This document shows, in pieces, positions 43,966 through 52,744 of a stretch of DNA of 64,000 nt (position 1 is its first letter; every line of letters begins with the position of its first letter). The stretch is from Mycobacterium paraseoulense (lineage in GTDB: Bacteria > Actinomycetota > Actinomycetes > Mycobacteriales > Mycobacteriaceae), in the NCBI RefSeq assembly GCF_010731655.1, contig NZ_AP022619.1, forward strand, positions 1,984,001 through 2,048,000, read 5' to 3'. The translations under genes and the position numbers were made by a program. Under the pieces are notes generated by a model that was given only the letters and a program-made list of their open reading frames with translations, was not told where the DNA came from and ran no database searches.

Positions 43966-44871
43966 TCACCGCCCGCCAGGGACGGGCACACCCAGCACAA
44001 TCGGCGCCGCGTCGCGGATTTTGCCCACATTGTCGTGGTGCAACTCGATCTCCGGCTGAGCACCAATGGCACGAAGCGACATCGGCGGGCGGCATTCGTA
44101 CAGATAACACAAAGCGTGCGCGATCTTTGTCGTCGACACGTTCCGGCAATAACCATCCTCGTGCATCTGGGCCGCCGCCGCGCGCCATTTGTCCATCCTG
44201 TCCACCGCCAGCTCCAGCGCACGGTCGCACAACTGCGAGGTGGCGTCGGGCGGCGGCGTGGGATTGAACCGCCACAAGATGGCGGCGATATGGGTCGTCG
44301 CGAGTAAGGCCCCGGGTGGAACACAGGCAAGCCCCGCCGACCCCCACCTCATCCATAACACCATGTGCCCGGTGGACAGCCACGCATGCAAAGCATTACC
44401 GCCAACACTCACCAAAGCCGCGGAGCTAAGGACACCCCACAGGAAAACCCGGTTCCAGAACTGATCCAGATACGGCGCCAGTGACACAATTCCCAGCGTC
44501 GCCAGGACGATCGTCCCGTCAATAATCAACGGCCACAGCCACGACGGCCAGCCGGGCCAGGCCGCCATCGCCGCCAACTCACGCAAGGACGTAAACGACA
44601 GCACAAAGCTGACCGTGGCGATCCCTATCGTCAACCACCCAGCAGCACGGCGACTTCGGCGAACAAGGTGTAACGTGCGGAGCTCATCGTCGCTCTGGTC
44701 TGCTTCCCTCGAAAGCCGCGGCTTCATCGCCGGCCGCCCGCGACGACGCGAGTTGGCCTGCATATGGCCGCTGGGCCCGGCCGCCGGTGGCAGGTCGTCC
44801 ATCGGCTGAGGCTCGACGCCGGTTTGTGCTGCTACCCCGGCACCGTTTCGACTGGTGTCAAGCGTGGTCAC
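43966..44871 (-). CDS. DUF2637 membrane protein of actinobacterial plasmids/ICEs
   Basis: 301 residues from GTG 44871. After a 70-residue charged N-terminus there are four predicted helices, with the family's WPSWLWPLIIDGTIVLATLG as the second and WGSAGLACVPPGALLATTHI as the last. The C-terminal cytosolic part is Arg/His-rich and may contact DNA. DUF2637 proteins are found in conjugative elements of actinobacteria, often beside excisionase and SpdB-like spread proteins. It lies 117 bp downstream of nothing obvious and heads leftward into the DUF4226 gene. Confidence 0.8.
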   Translation of the reverse strand: MTTLDTSRNGAGVAAQTGVEPQPMDDLPPAAGPSGHMQANSRRRGRPAMKPRLSREADQSDDELRTLHLVRRSRRAAGWLTIGIATVSFVLSFTSLRELAAMAAWPGWPSWLWPLIIDGTIVLATLGIVSLAPYLDQFWNRVFLWGVLSSAALVSVGGNALHAWLSTGHMVLWMRWGSAGLACVPPGALLATTHIAAILWRFNPTPPPDATSQLCDRALELAVDRMDKWRAAAAQMHEDGYCRNVSTTKIAHALCYLYECRPPMSLRAIGAQPEIELHHDNVGKIRDAAPIVLGVPVPGGR

Positions 44872-45117
44872 TGCGAGATTTCCTTCGCATAAGACGGACG
44901 GGCGGAACGGGCGGTCACCATGGGAGAGGCCAGAAAAGCGGCGTTCACTCTTCCGTTGGGCCTGCAGTGGTTGGGCTTACAGCTGAAACATACAGCCGGC
45001 GGCGGCGTTACGCGTCGCTCGGCGGCTGCGGATTGTCAATCCGACGCGCAATACCTTGTGACACCGTGCCGCTCGGCGGGTTCGACCTGGGGCCTCCAAT
45101 ACATCGCCGCAGCTATT

Positions 45118-45253
45118 CCGTACCGACGCCGACATTCAGGCCGATGGACTGGCAGGCGGCACACACCGACCGACACTCCTGAAGCTGATCCAGCACCATC
45201 TTCACCGCGCACTCACCCTGCTCGACCGGGTAATGCTTGGCCATAGTCGCCAT
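45118..45253 (-). pseudogene. IS3-family OrfA, N-terminal remnant
   Basis: From ATG 45253: AKHYPVEQ, AVKMVLDQLQECRSVCAACQSIG and GVGTE are the start of an IS3-type transposase OrfA. The next codon is TAG where intact copies have Ser; LRR follows in frame and then similarity fades. About 45 residues of the HTH survive. Confidence 0.75.
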
Positions 45254-45908
45254 CCATCACACAGAAGGAAGCGGCACCAAACCCAGTGCTTCTCTCACCG
45301 TCTTCCGACCTTGATCACTCCGGCCATGGCCACGCGACGGTAGAGACGCATCAGTTTGGGGCGCGATCGGCCTCGCGTAGCGGATTTCTCTCAAGGTAAC
45401 GCTCGACCGGGAATTAGCGGGAACTACTGCTTTGCAGCAACTTTGGTTCGTGCTGCGCACATCGATATGCGTGGCGAAGAACTTTCCGTCGACCGTCGCC
45501 TGAGCTCTTGAGCCTTCGTACAGTGGGACAATGAGCAGCTCTAGTAGTAAGCATGACCCAGTTGGCTCGGTCATTCCGACCACGCGCACACCACCGCTGA
45601 CTGTCAACGACGTCATCGATGCCGTACGACTCAACCGAGCTTCGGAGTCGTCCCCGAAGGCGCGAACTCGAAAACCGTTGCCCGACCAACGCGAGGGAGA
45701 TCGGCTGCACATCCGACCGCGATCGCGATCGTGTGCTGCTCCACCGAGTCGATCCCGGGTACCGCAACGCACCGCCTCGGGACGAACTCATCATACATGC
45801 TGTCGCCCAACACATCTCCCGGAAATCCGAATACTACGGGGTGCTTTTGGCTGCCGCGCCATCAGGCCGCCAACAGATTTCGGCAACCGGACAAGAAGGG
45901 CATCAACC
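45254..45908. other. No gene that can be supported
   Basis: Overlapping frames on both strands (for example 45531-45900 plus and 45257-45772 minus) show no recognisable motifs. A frame with DELIIHAVAQHISRKSEYYG near 45790-45850 looks protein-like and may be a fragment. The region lies between an IS3 remnant and an HTH gene and is probably debris. Confidence 0.4.
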
Positions 45909-46091
45909 ATGACAATAGCGATGGACGAGGAGTTAACTGCGGGTGAGGTGTCACGCATGACGGGCATCCCGGTCTCGACGCTGCATGACTGGGCGGCGAA
46001 ACGAGAGCGAGGAATAGAGTCGCCCGGACCGCATCACTGCAAATTGTCATCCCGGCATCGGCGCTGGATGCGCGCTGATGTGGTGAAATAG
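45909..46091 (+). CDS. MerR/excisionase-like HTH protein, slightly truncated
   Basis: 60 residues from ATG 45909. ELTAGEVSRMTGIPVSTLHDW is an excisionase-type HTH and PGPHHCKLSSRHRRWMRADVV the wing. The stop TAG at 46089 is followed in frame by LAASR, and relatives usually read VxxWLA here, so a Trp codon (TGG) has probably become TAG. Loss of about six residues may be harmless. It would be a second type of directionality or repressor protein in the plasmid-like region. Confidence 0.65.
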   Translation: MTIAMDEELTAGEVSRMTGIPVSTLHDWAAKRERGIESPGPHHCKLSSRHRRWMRADVVK

Positions 46092-46311
46092 CTTGCCGCA
46101 TCGAGGTTTTAAACGGTGACGGTTCGCAGGCCAGAAGCCAAGTCCGGCACGCGAGGGGGCTTGCACTCAGATGTCCGCGCGGCGTTGGATCGAGGGGGAT
46201 ACAACCGGCCGTCACGCAACCGGTTGTTCAAGGTCAGCATGGCCGTGAAGCGATGTCTCCGGCGGGAACTGGCAAGATGGGGCGCCAGCCCCCAACCCGA
46301 CGAGATGCGGA

Positions 46312-47120
46312 GAAAATTGTGCACAGGGGGCTGTGGATGGCTGCTTGGAATAGGAATAGGGCCCTCGACGGAGGACCGGACAAGTTGCTTGGCCCGCCTA
46401 CCTTAGTGAGCAACGATGACGCATAACGGTTTTAACGGCCGCGAGATGCTGACGGCTGACCAAGTTCACGACTTAACGGGCGTGCCCGTCTCGACCCCCC
46501 ACGACCCACCTCTGTCGAGCGACGCGGTCCGGCGGGAGGAAGAGCAATTTGATGAGCCAAGGCGTGACTTGGCATGACGGCCGCGCAACGTTCGTCATTA
46601 CAGGGTGGTAGCCCTATGTCCGACCGACTCACATTGCGACAAGCGTCTGAATACCTCAATATCCCGATCAACACGCTCCGGTGGTATCGCACTTGCGGAA
46701 CCGGTCCACGGTCGTATTCCCTTGGCGGCAAGGTGTTCTACGACAGGGCCGACCTTAACGCTTGGGTGGCCACCGAGAAGGCCGCGACAGCGAGGGGTGG
46801 GTGAAGCTAGTCCGCCACGCGAGCGGCCTGATTCATCGCCTTCGCCAGGTTGTCGAAGTCATCCGGGAGCATGTGGCTGTAGACGTTCATCGTCGTCATC
46901 GGTGACCTGTGTCCCAACAGCTTCTGTACCGTTACCACAGATGCGCCAGCCCCCAATGCCAAGGATCCGGCGGTGTGCCGCAGCGTTTTTGGGCTGATGC
47001 CCGTCAGGCACACTTGGTCGGCGGCCTTGTCGAAACGCCACCGAAACCAATCCAGCGGTATCGGCCCGCCATCGTGGTGAGGGAATAGGTACTCACACGG
47101 GTCGCGGTCGGCGATAACCT
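46312..47120. repeat. Excisionase-integrase module, copy with intact integrase
   Basis: Partner of 38740-39552; homology includes the leader, the excisionase gene and the 3' end of the integrase. Confidence 0.8.
46616..46804 (+). CDS. Excisionase-like helix-turn-helix protein
   Basis: 62 residues, nearly identical to the gene at 39048. HTH LTLRQASEYLNIPINTLRWYR and wing GGKVFYDRADLNAWV. It converges on the integrase with only 2 bp between stops, a common arrangement for mycobacterial xis/int modules. Likely the directionality factor for the integrase at 46807-48087. Confidence 0.85.
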   Translation: MSDRLTLRQASEYLNIPINTLRWYRTCGTGPRSYSLGGKVFYDRADLNAWVATEKAATARGG

Positions 47121-48087
47121 CGGCCAATACGTCAGCCAAGAACTCGGTCAGGATGGGCACGATGCGGTCCTGGTGCGTCTTGGTGTCGTCTTCCACGTGC
47201 CCGTCACCCGTGACATAGGTGACCGATCGAGACACCCGGATGCGGCGCCGCGTCAGGTCCACATCCCCCACCCGGGTGGCGGCCAGTTCCCCGTAGCGCA
47301 TGCCGCCGTAGGCCAAGACATACACCATCGCGCGGATCTCGGCGCGGGCCTCGGCGAGCCGGCGTACTTGGTCGTGGCTCAGCGCCACATCCTCGCGTGA
47401 GGCCTTGCGGGGTTGCTCCACACCCTCGGCGGGGTTGACGCCGATGTAGTGCTTACGCACGGCATAGGTGAGCACCTGATCCACCACCTGGAACGATTGA
47501 ATAACTCGCGCAGCCGAAAGGCCTCCGTGCGTGTCGTCCTCGGTGCTCTTAGCAGGACGCTGACGGGCGGCAGGATCGGTAGCCAGCCACCACACCCAAG
47601 CCTGGATCGCGTCGTGATCGATGTCCTTGAGCTTGATCTGACCCCATTTCGGCAACACCACGACGTCCAGCAACCGCCGATAACCCACCAGCGTCTTGGG
47701 CTTCAACCGGTTGAGCGCCGACCGATTCTGTGCCTTGACCGTGAACCATTCTTCGGCCACCACGCTAAAGCTGACCGACGCCCGCTTCGGGTCGGCGTAC
47801 GTGCCGGTGGTGAGCGCCGTCGTCACGGTGCCGATGTGGTTCTGTGCCTCGGCCTTGCGGTCGAATGCCTTGCTCCGCTCATTTCCGCCGTGGTCGACCC
47901 ACCGGGCCATCCACCGCTTGCCCTGGCCGTGCCGCGCGGTGGTGACCTGTGTGCCAGCTGTCCCGTGCTTGGAGTTCATACACCAGCTGCCTGGGCTGGG
48001 GTCGTCGGCGGGATACGGCACGCGCTCACCGCGCCGTGGCGGACGGTGCCAGCGATCTTCTATGCCTGCGCGCGCGCTACGCCTCAC
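46807..48087 (-). CDS. int: Tyrosine-type integrase (mycobacteriophage/ICE family)
   Basis: 426 residues from GTG 48087. The N-terminal arm-binding part (GIEDRWHRPPRRGERVPYPADDP) is conserved in mycobacterial integrases and supports this start. Catalytic residues are visible: Arg in YGGMRYGELAATRVG, His/Arg in LRHTAGSLAL, His in LLGHRSP and Tyr in NVYSHML. It is complete. Its start is 91 bp from the tRNA-derived repeat at 48178-48232, suggesting that this element also used the tRNA gene as attB. It belongs to the left, plasmid-like element rather than to the mini-prophage. Confidence 0.92.
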   Translation of the reverse strand: MRRSARAGIEDRWHRPPRRGERVPYPADDPSPGSWCMNSKHGTAGTQVTTARHGQGKRWMARWVDHGGNERSKAFDRKAEAQNHIGTVTTALTTGTYADPKRASVSFSVVAEEWFTVKAQNRSALNRLKPKTLVGYRRLLDVVVLPKWGQIKLKDIDHDAIQAWVWWLATDPAARQRPAKSTEDDTHGGLSAARVIQSFQVVDQVLTYAVRKHYIGVNPAEGVEQPRKASREDVALSHDQVRRLAEARAEIRAMVYVLAYGGMRYGELAATRVGDVDLTRRRIRVSRSVTYVTGDGHVEDDTKTHQDRIVPILTEFLADVLAEVIADRDPCEYLFPHHDGGPIPLDWFRWRFDKAADQVCLTGISPKTLRHTAGSLALGAGASVVTVQKLLGHRSPMTTMNVYSHMLPDDFDNLAKAMNQAARVAD

Positions 48088-48177
48088 CAGGCCAACGATA
48101 CCGTCCTGCGGACTGTGTGCGGACTGGACAAATTCAGCAAACTATAACGATTGACTAGATATACCATCTGAGCTGGG

Positions 48178-48232
48178 ATTTATGTGTGGGGCGGGCGGGG
48201 CTCGAACCCGCGACCAACGGATTATGAGTCCG
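48178..48232. repeat. Left attachment site (att core, tRNA 3' fragment)
   Basis: 55 bp identical to 60668-60722. It contains the T-arm, variable and anticodon-arm part of the tRNA read on the minus strand, but the sequence departs right after the anticodon stem, so it is not a tRNA gene. Confidence 0.9.
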
Positions 48233-48550
48233 TATCAAAGCAGCCCAGCAACCAATTCTGTTGGCAGAATGATTATTTCGATGATTCAATCTATCGGCTT
48301 GAATACCTTATGATTCAACATCATTCGTCGACTATTGCCATTAGAAACCCTTGCTAGACAGCAAACTCGCTGGTCAGAGCGCCCACCTGCGGCGTTGCTG
48401 CCGGGTGCTGCTCCGGTGCTGCCAGTTGCCGCCGATCAGCGCGTTTGCTGATTCGTTTAGCCCTGGCGAATACCGTCGGGGCTGAAACCGACTCAAAGGA
48501 TGCGTGCCGCTAAACCGGCAAGACCGTGCTGAACGCTACGATTAAGCGCC
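48233..48550. other. Non-coding, AT-richer end of the mini-prophage
   Basis: No gene supported. It lies between the att core and the first cargo gene and may hold integrase arm sites. Confidence 0.45.
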
Positions 48551-49774
48551 GTGGACGTGACGGCTTCTCAAGTAGGGGCGGAGCAAGCACGGCGAGGCAT
48601 CGTCGCTTACATCAAAGCTACCGGCGCGGTTAAGACATTTAATAGCTTTGGCAGAGTTAGCAAGTGGACGCTGACTATCATGTTTTTCGCGGGCTGGGTT
48701 CTGCTCGGATGTTTAGTGGCTGAGGATTTAAGTAGTTCCAAATGGTGGCATAGCCTTTCATATATACCAAACATCGCAGCGGGACTCACCGGCTTTCTGA
48801 TCGGCGCCCCAGTTGCCGCGGTCCTACTGGCGAGCTTCACGATCGAACGCGAAGAGCGAACCGTGCTTGAGCGAGTCAATAGATTGTCGACGCTAGCATG
48901 GGATTCATTCCGCGACCTAGTTAAAGCTTTTGCCACTTTCGAAAGATACGAAATCATTGTCGAGCAAGCACGCGATATCAAAAAGCGGTATGACGAGGCT
49001 TCTGCCGCTATAGACCAGTGTATTGCGCATGCACGCGAGGCAGCAGGAAACCCGGAGCATAAAAACGCCGTCAATCTAGACAATCAAGTCGAACATTTGA
49101 AACGCATCGAAGGGTACTTCAGAACCGCAGTTAACGCAGTCACCAATACGTTCAACTTCCAGACGGAAGACGAGTGGGCACAAATAACGGGATCTTGGCG
49201 CGTGCTAGACCAATACGTTCGCCTGCAACGCCTGGAACAAGGTCTCGAATGGTTCGATAAGACGCCCGATTCGGGACTGCGAAAGTGGATGAGCCGCCAA
49301 GGCAATCCACTGCAAGAGCTTCTAGACTCGGTAGAAATACGACGCTACACGCCAAATACTTCGCTCAATGTCGACACTATGAGAAACGCGCTCGATACGT
49401 TAGCGACCTATAGCAGGATGGACCCTACTGCCCTGGGGCAATACCTGCTGGACACGGGTAATATCTTTACGCCTGATCGCTCCAGCGCTTACCACATCAA
49501 GCGGGATGCGGCCCAACTGTTCATTTTGGATCTGCAACGCTACATCGGTCTTGTTGAGCGGATGTACTGGCCACGCGCGCAAACGGCGCCAAAATACGAA
49601 AGTATCGAGCGGGAACCGACTAACGTTGAGTGGCTTGGATTACTGCAAACACCCGAGGGCCAGAAGCAACTCAAGCGCCAAATAGAGCGATTAATGGCCA
49701 AGGACGAACCTAAGAGCGAGCGGACGAAAGCGATCTTAAGGCGAGTACTATGGGGTGTTTCGAGTGAACAGTGA
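48551..49774 (+). CDS. Two-helix membrane protein with long helical cytosolic domain (cargo)
   Basis: 407 residues from GTG 48551. Helices at about residues 39-57 and 72-97 flank a short loop; the remaining 300 residues are soluble, charged and mainly helical, with probable coiled coil at 100-175. No family recognised. It is the only rightward gene in the left part of the element, with its own promoter, next to attL, where cargo genes usually sit. Anti-phage membrane effectors have this general shape, but no effector motif is visible, so function is open. Confidence 0.75.
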   Translation: MDVTASQVGAEQARRGIVAYIKATGAVKTFNSFGRVSKWTLTIMFFAGWVLLGCLVAEDLSSSKWWHSLSYIPNIAAGLTGFLIGAPVAAVLLASFTIEREERTVLERVNRLSTLAWDSFRDLVKAFATFERYEIIVEQARDIKKRYDEASAAIDQCIAHAREAAGNPEHKNAVNLDNQVEHLKRIEGYFRTAVNAVTNTFNFQTEDEWAQITGSWRVLDQYVRLQRLEQGLEWFDKTPDSGLRKWMSRQGNPLQELLDSVEIRRYTPNTSLNVDTMRNALDTLATYSRMDPTALGQYLLDTGNIFTPDRSSAYHIKRDAAQLFILDLQRYIGLVERMYWPRAQTAPKYESIEREPTNVEWLGLLQTPEGQKQLKRQIERLMAKDEPKSERTKAILRRVLWGVSSEQ

Positions 49775-49864
49775 TTCTTTAGGAATGCGTCACACTACTG
49801 CCGATTTAGCAACATAACGTTGGACTGCTAGACCGATCGGTTGGCTGCAACCGGATTGAACAAG

Positions 49865-50461
49865 TTAGCCCATGAAGACACTTTTCCCGAAGCTCCAACG
49901 TAACGCACTCGCCAAACCATATACATACTGTTGCTCAAGAGAATCATTGTGCTGTCTTCTAATCCATGACGGGTGCGGCATAAAAAGAAAATGCAGTCCT
50001 CTTGTCTTAGGAGCTGAAAACGGCTGCCACAACAGCGGCTCGGTGTCACCGTAGTGCGAAAGCAAGGTAGTTCTTGCGTCCTTGCCTAAGCCGATCACAA
50101 GTCTTGGCTCGACAATATCTATTTCAGAGAACAGGTAACCTTTGCAGTTGTCGATCCATATGGGTAGCGATTCGTGATTCTTCGACGGGTGACAGTGAAC
50201 CACGTTGGTGATGAACACATCAGGCTTGTCTAAACCAGCGAGTTGTAGGCTCGCATCAATCAGACGGCCACTGCCGCCAGTAAACGGAACTTTGGTGTCC
50301 ATGCACTTCTCGCACAAGCTTTGACCCACGATCACCACCGGCGAACGAATAGACCCGAAACCCGGCGCGGCTTCAGTCACACCCGGTTCGTTCATGCCAT
50401 CGCACTTGTGGCACTGCTCAATGGTTATGGCAAGCTCTCTACGGCGCTGGTGTTTGTTCAT
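49865..50461 (-). CDS. Uracil-DNA glycosylase superfamily (family 4-like, Fe-S)
   Basis: 198 residues. Motif 1 region: VVIVGQSLCEKCMDTKVPFTGGSGRLID; then FITNVVHCHPSKN; and motif 2 MPHPSWIRR with the active-site HPS. Four Cys at 17, 20, 90 and 106 match the [4Fe-4S] ligand pattern of family 4/5 glycosylases. The water-activating acidic residue of motif 1 is not obvious (GQSLC instead of GEAPG), so activity may differ. It follows the integrase by 7 bp in one operon. Repair, anti-defence against uracil-based systems, or defence are all possible. Confidence 0.82.
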   Translation of the reverse strand: MNKHQRRRELAITIEQCHKCDGMNEPGVTEAAPGFGSIRSPVVIVGQSLCEKCMDTKVPFTGGSGRLIDASLQLAGLDKPDVFITNVVHCHPSKNHESLPIWIDNCKGYLFSEIDIVEPRLVIGLGKDARTTLLSHYGDTEPLLWQPFSAPKTRGLHFLFMPHPSWIRRQHNDSLEQQYVYGLASALRWSFGKSVFMG

Positions 50462-50467
50462 CGCTGC

Positions 50468-51793
50468 TTAGCCGTTGCGTTGAAGCGGGACAACCTTGTT
50501 TTCAGCGGCTTTGGCGACCGGACGGGCCAACGGCGCGGCTTTGCCACCTTCAGAGCTAGAAATGTAATCGCCATACACGTCCAACGTCAGGGTAAAAGTG
50601 CTGTGACCCAACCATTTCGACACCTGCATGTAGTGCTCACCGTTCGACAAGCTCATCACTGCAAAGCTGTGCCGCAGGTCGTGCCAACGCGAAGCCGGTA
50701 ATTTCAGAGATTGCAGGGCAGGTGCTAAATACCGCTTATAGACGTTGGAGCAATCGATCGGCTGCGAGTAGTCATACCGTGCCGCCTTGTCGCGAGTATC
50801 CACGCCAGCAGCCAACGCGGCGCGCATCGAATGACGGCCAGGAAACAGTGGAGCTTTTGGGTCAGCTGCATTCGGGTGGGTATCAGCTAGGTAGGTGCGC
50901 AGGTCATCTGCTAGCCAGCCATCCAACGGCACTGTACGAACGGACTTGGCAGACTTTGGCGTGTCAGTGATCCATGCACCCGCCCGCTTGCTTTTGGTGC
51001 GCTCGACACGAACCGCGCCAGCCGTGCCAGGGTGCATTGATAGCGTCAAATCGCCCACTTGCAGTCCTGCAAGCTCAGCAGCGCGCACGCCGGTATAGGC
51101 CGCGAAGACTACCGCCAGCGCGTAGACCGGCGAACATTGAACGCGAGTGATCCAATCGGCTGCTTGTGCGATCTGCTCACCAGAAAGCGGCCTAGCAACA
51201 AAGCGCCCCGGTTCGTCCGCTTGGCTATCGCAGGGGCGGGTGGGGTGAAGCTTGGCGCTAGAGCCGCGAGCTTTCACGATAGCAGCGGGGTTAGCGGCTA
51301 TAGCACCGTTTTCAACGGCTGTATCCAGGATGCGGCGCAGGACACCTAGCACCTGAGCAGCAGTTTTCGGGTTGCGTTGATACTTGCGACCTATAGCGTT
51401 GGTGCTCAGAAGCTCCGCACGTAGTCGTTTGACGTCAGCAACACGGATCGATCCAACAGGCCGACTGCCTAAGTCATCTTGAATATGCACCCGGTACAAC
51501 CCGATGTAGCCGTCTAGGGTGCGGTTCGAAATGATGCCGCGCAATGATCCGAAATAATCGCGAGCATATGCGCCAAGTGTTCTGGTAGCGGCTACACGGG
51601 CTTCACTTGGAGACTGGCCGATCTCAGCAGCGGTTTCAATCGCCACCTTTCGGCGTTCTGCGGCCTTGTAGTCGGCGCACGTCTCGGCACGTTGGACGTA
51701 CTTGCCGACGATCGGCGCTCCGTAGTCATCGCGCGCGTTCTCGCGCCAGCAGACCTTGTAGCGCCCGTTGGGCAACTCCCGTATGTAGGCCAT
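50468..51793 (-). CDS. int: Tyrosine-type integrase of the mini-prophage
   Basis: 441 residues from ATG 51793, overlapping the previous stop (TAATG). It begins MAYIRELPNGRYKVCWRE, the usual N-terminal strand. Catalytic residues: Arg237 in YTGVRAAELAG, HDLRHSFAV with His and Arg, LGHSTFTLTLDVYG with His and the nucleophile Tyr. Complete, and unlike the integrase at 46807. It is the natural enzyme for integration into the tRNA 3' end. Operon order: serine recombinase, small membrane protein, integrase, glycosylase. Confidence 0.93.
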   Translation of the reverse strand: MAYIRELPNGRYKVCWRENARDDYGAPIVGKYVQRAETCADYKAAERRKVAIETAAEIGQSPSEARVAATRTLGAYARDYFGSLRGIISNRTLDGYIGLYRVHIQDDLGSRPVGSIRVADVKRLRAELLSTNAIGRKYQRNPKTAAQVLGVLRRILDTAVENGAIAANPAAIVKARGSSAKLHPTRPCDSQADEPGRFVARPLSGEQIAQAADWITRVQCSPVYALAVVFAAYTGVRAAELAGLQVGDLTLSMHPGTAGAVRVERTKSKRAGAWITDTPKSAKSVRTVPLDGWLADDLRTYLADTHPNAADPKAPLFPGRHSMRAALAAGVDTRDKAARYDYSQPIDCSNVYKRYLAPALQSLKLPASRWHDLRHSFAVMSLSNGEHYMQVSKWLGHSTFTLTLDVYGDYISSSEGGKAAPLARPVAKAAENKVVPLQRNG

Positions 51794-51990
51794 TACTTCG
51801 ACCCTTTCGATTGCTCGTCTGGCTTGCGCGCCATCAACAAAGCCATCAGCAACCCCAACGGCCCTAGAACAAACAGCGTGACTAAGAAGTAGCCCCAAAA
51901 TGTGTGACCTTTGTTGTTGGCAATCAAGCCGGTGACCAGGGCCAGAGTCAGCCAGAACAGGGCGATTAACGAGGCTTCTGTTCCAGTCAC
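51793..51990 (-). CDS. Small membrane protein, 65 residues
   Basis: GTG 51990 overlaps the recombinase stop (GTGA) and its own stop overlaps the integrase start, so it is translationally coupled on both sides. Two hydrophobic helices: SLIALFWLTLALVTGLIA and GYFLVTLFVLGPLGLLMALL, then a basic tail MARKPDEQSKGSK. Reminiscent of small phage superinfection-immunity (Imm-type) proteins, but unproven. Confidence 0.75.
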   Translation of the reverse strand: MTGTEASLIALFWLTLALVTGLIANNKGHTFWGYFLVTLFVLGPLGLLMALLMARKPDEQSKGSK

Positions 51991-52649
51991 TTCGATCCCT
52001 TCGACTCTAGAACCCGTTGAACAGTGCTGGGCTGCCACGCTTTACCGCCACGAGCCGTAGGCACGCCGTCTGCGGTCAGATCGCGAGCGATACCGCGAAT
52101 TGACTTGCCCTGTTTTCGCTCTGAAACAATGCGTGCAATCACGTTTTGCGGCAGCTCAACCGGCCGGCCAAGCGCCACACCTTGAGACCGTTTGATAGCC
52201 AGCGCCTCTCGCGTGCGCTCGGCGATTCGGTCACGTTCAAACTGAGAGAAGCTGGCGAACATGGACAATTGAAGCTTGCCCGCTGCCGTGGACGTATCGA
52301 TGTCAATATCGCCGAAGATGATTGCCCACCCATGCTTTTCAGCGGTCCTGTCAAGCTGCAGAGCAACGATGGTGTTGCGAGCTAGCCGGTCCAACTTGCT
52401 GACAACCAATCGGTCAGCTTCCTTGTCGCTCAACATCACCAGGGCCTTGAGTAGCGCTGGCCTGTCGATGATTTCAAGTGACCCGCTCACGTTCTCGTCC
52501 ACGAATTCGCCCACAATCTCTAAGCCGCGTTGCTTGGCTATGGAATCGATTGCGGCCCTTTGTGCTTCAAGCCCAACGCTCTGCTCATCTGTGCTCACTC
52601 TTAGATACGCAACGGCTCTATTGCCCTCGCGGATACCTGGCGCAGTCAA
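51987..52649 (-). CDS. Serine recombinase (resolvase/invertase family)
   Basis: 220 residues from TTG 52649, chosen because GGAGG lies 5 bp upstream; the longer frame has no site. Catalytic Ser19 is in AYLRVSTDEQ; other family blocks are DRPALLKALV, LVVSKLDRLARN, FASFSQFERDRIAERTREAL, and a C-terminal HTH (SIRGIARDLTADGVPTARGG). A second site-specific recombinase beside the tyrosine integrase is unusual in so small an element; it might resolve dimers, invert DNA or be a captured gene. Confidence 0.9.
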   Translation of the reverse strand: MTAPGIREGNRAVAYLRVSTDEQSVGLEAQRAAIDSIAKQRGLEIVGEFVDENVSGSLEIIDRPALLKALVMLSDKEADRLVVSKLDRLARNTIVALQLDRTAEKHGWAIIFGDIDIDTSTAAGKLQLSMFASFSQFERDRIAERTREALAIKRSQGVALGRPVELPQNVIARIVSERKQGKSIRGIARDLTADGVPTARGGKAWQPSTVQRVLESKGSK

Positions 52650-52744
52650 AATGACCTCCAACCACTTGCCTGGGCGTACGCTATTCGTTCGTTTAGCGTA
52701 CACGGGAGAGGCCCTGACGTGTACGTATTCGGCATACTCGCAGG

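Noticed and set aside
48178..48252. Second tRNA gene
   Set aside because: Only the 3' half up to the anticodon stem is present; the D-arm and 5' acceptor strand are missing, so it is an att repeat.
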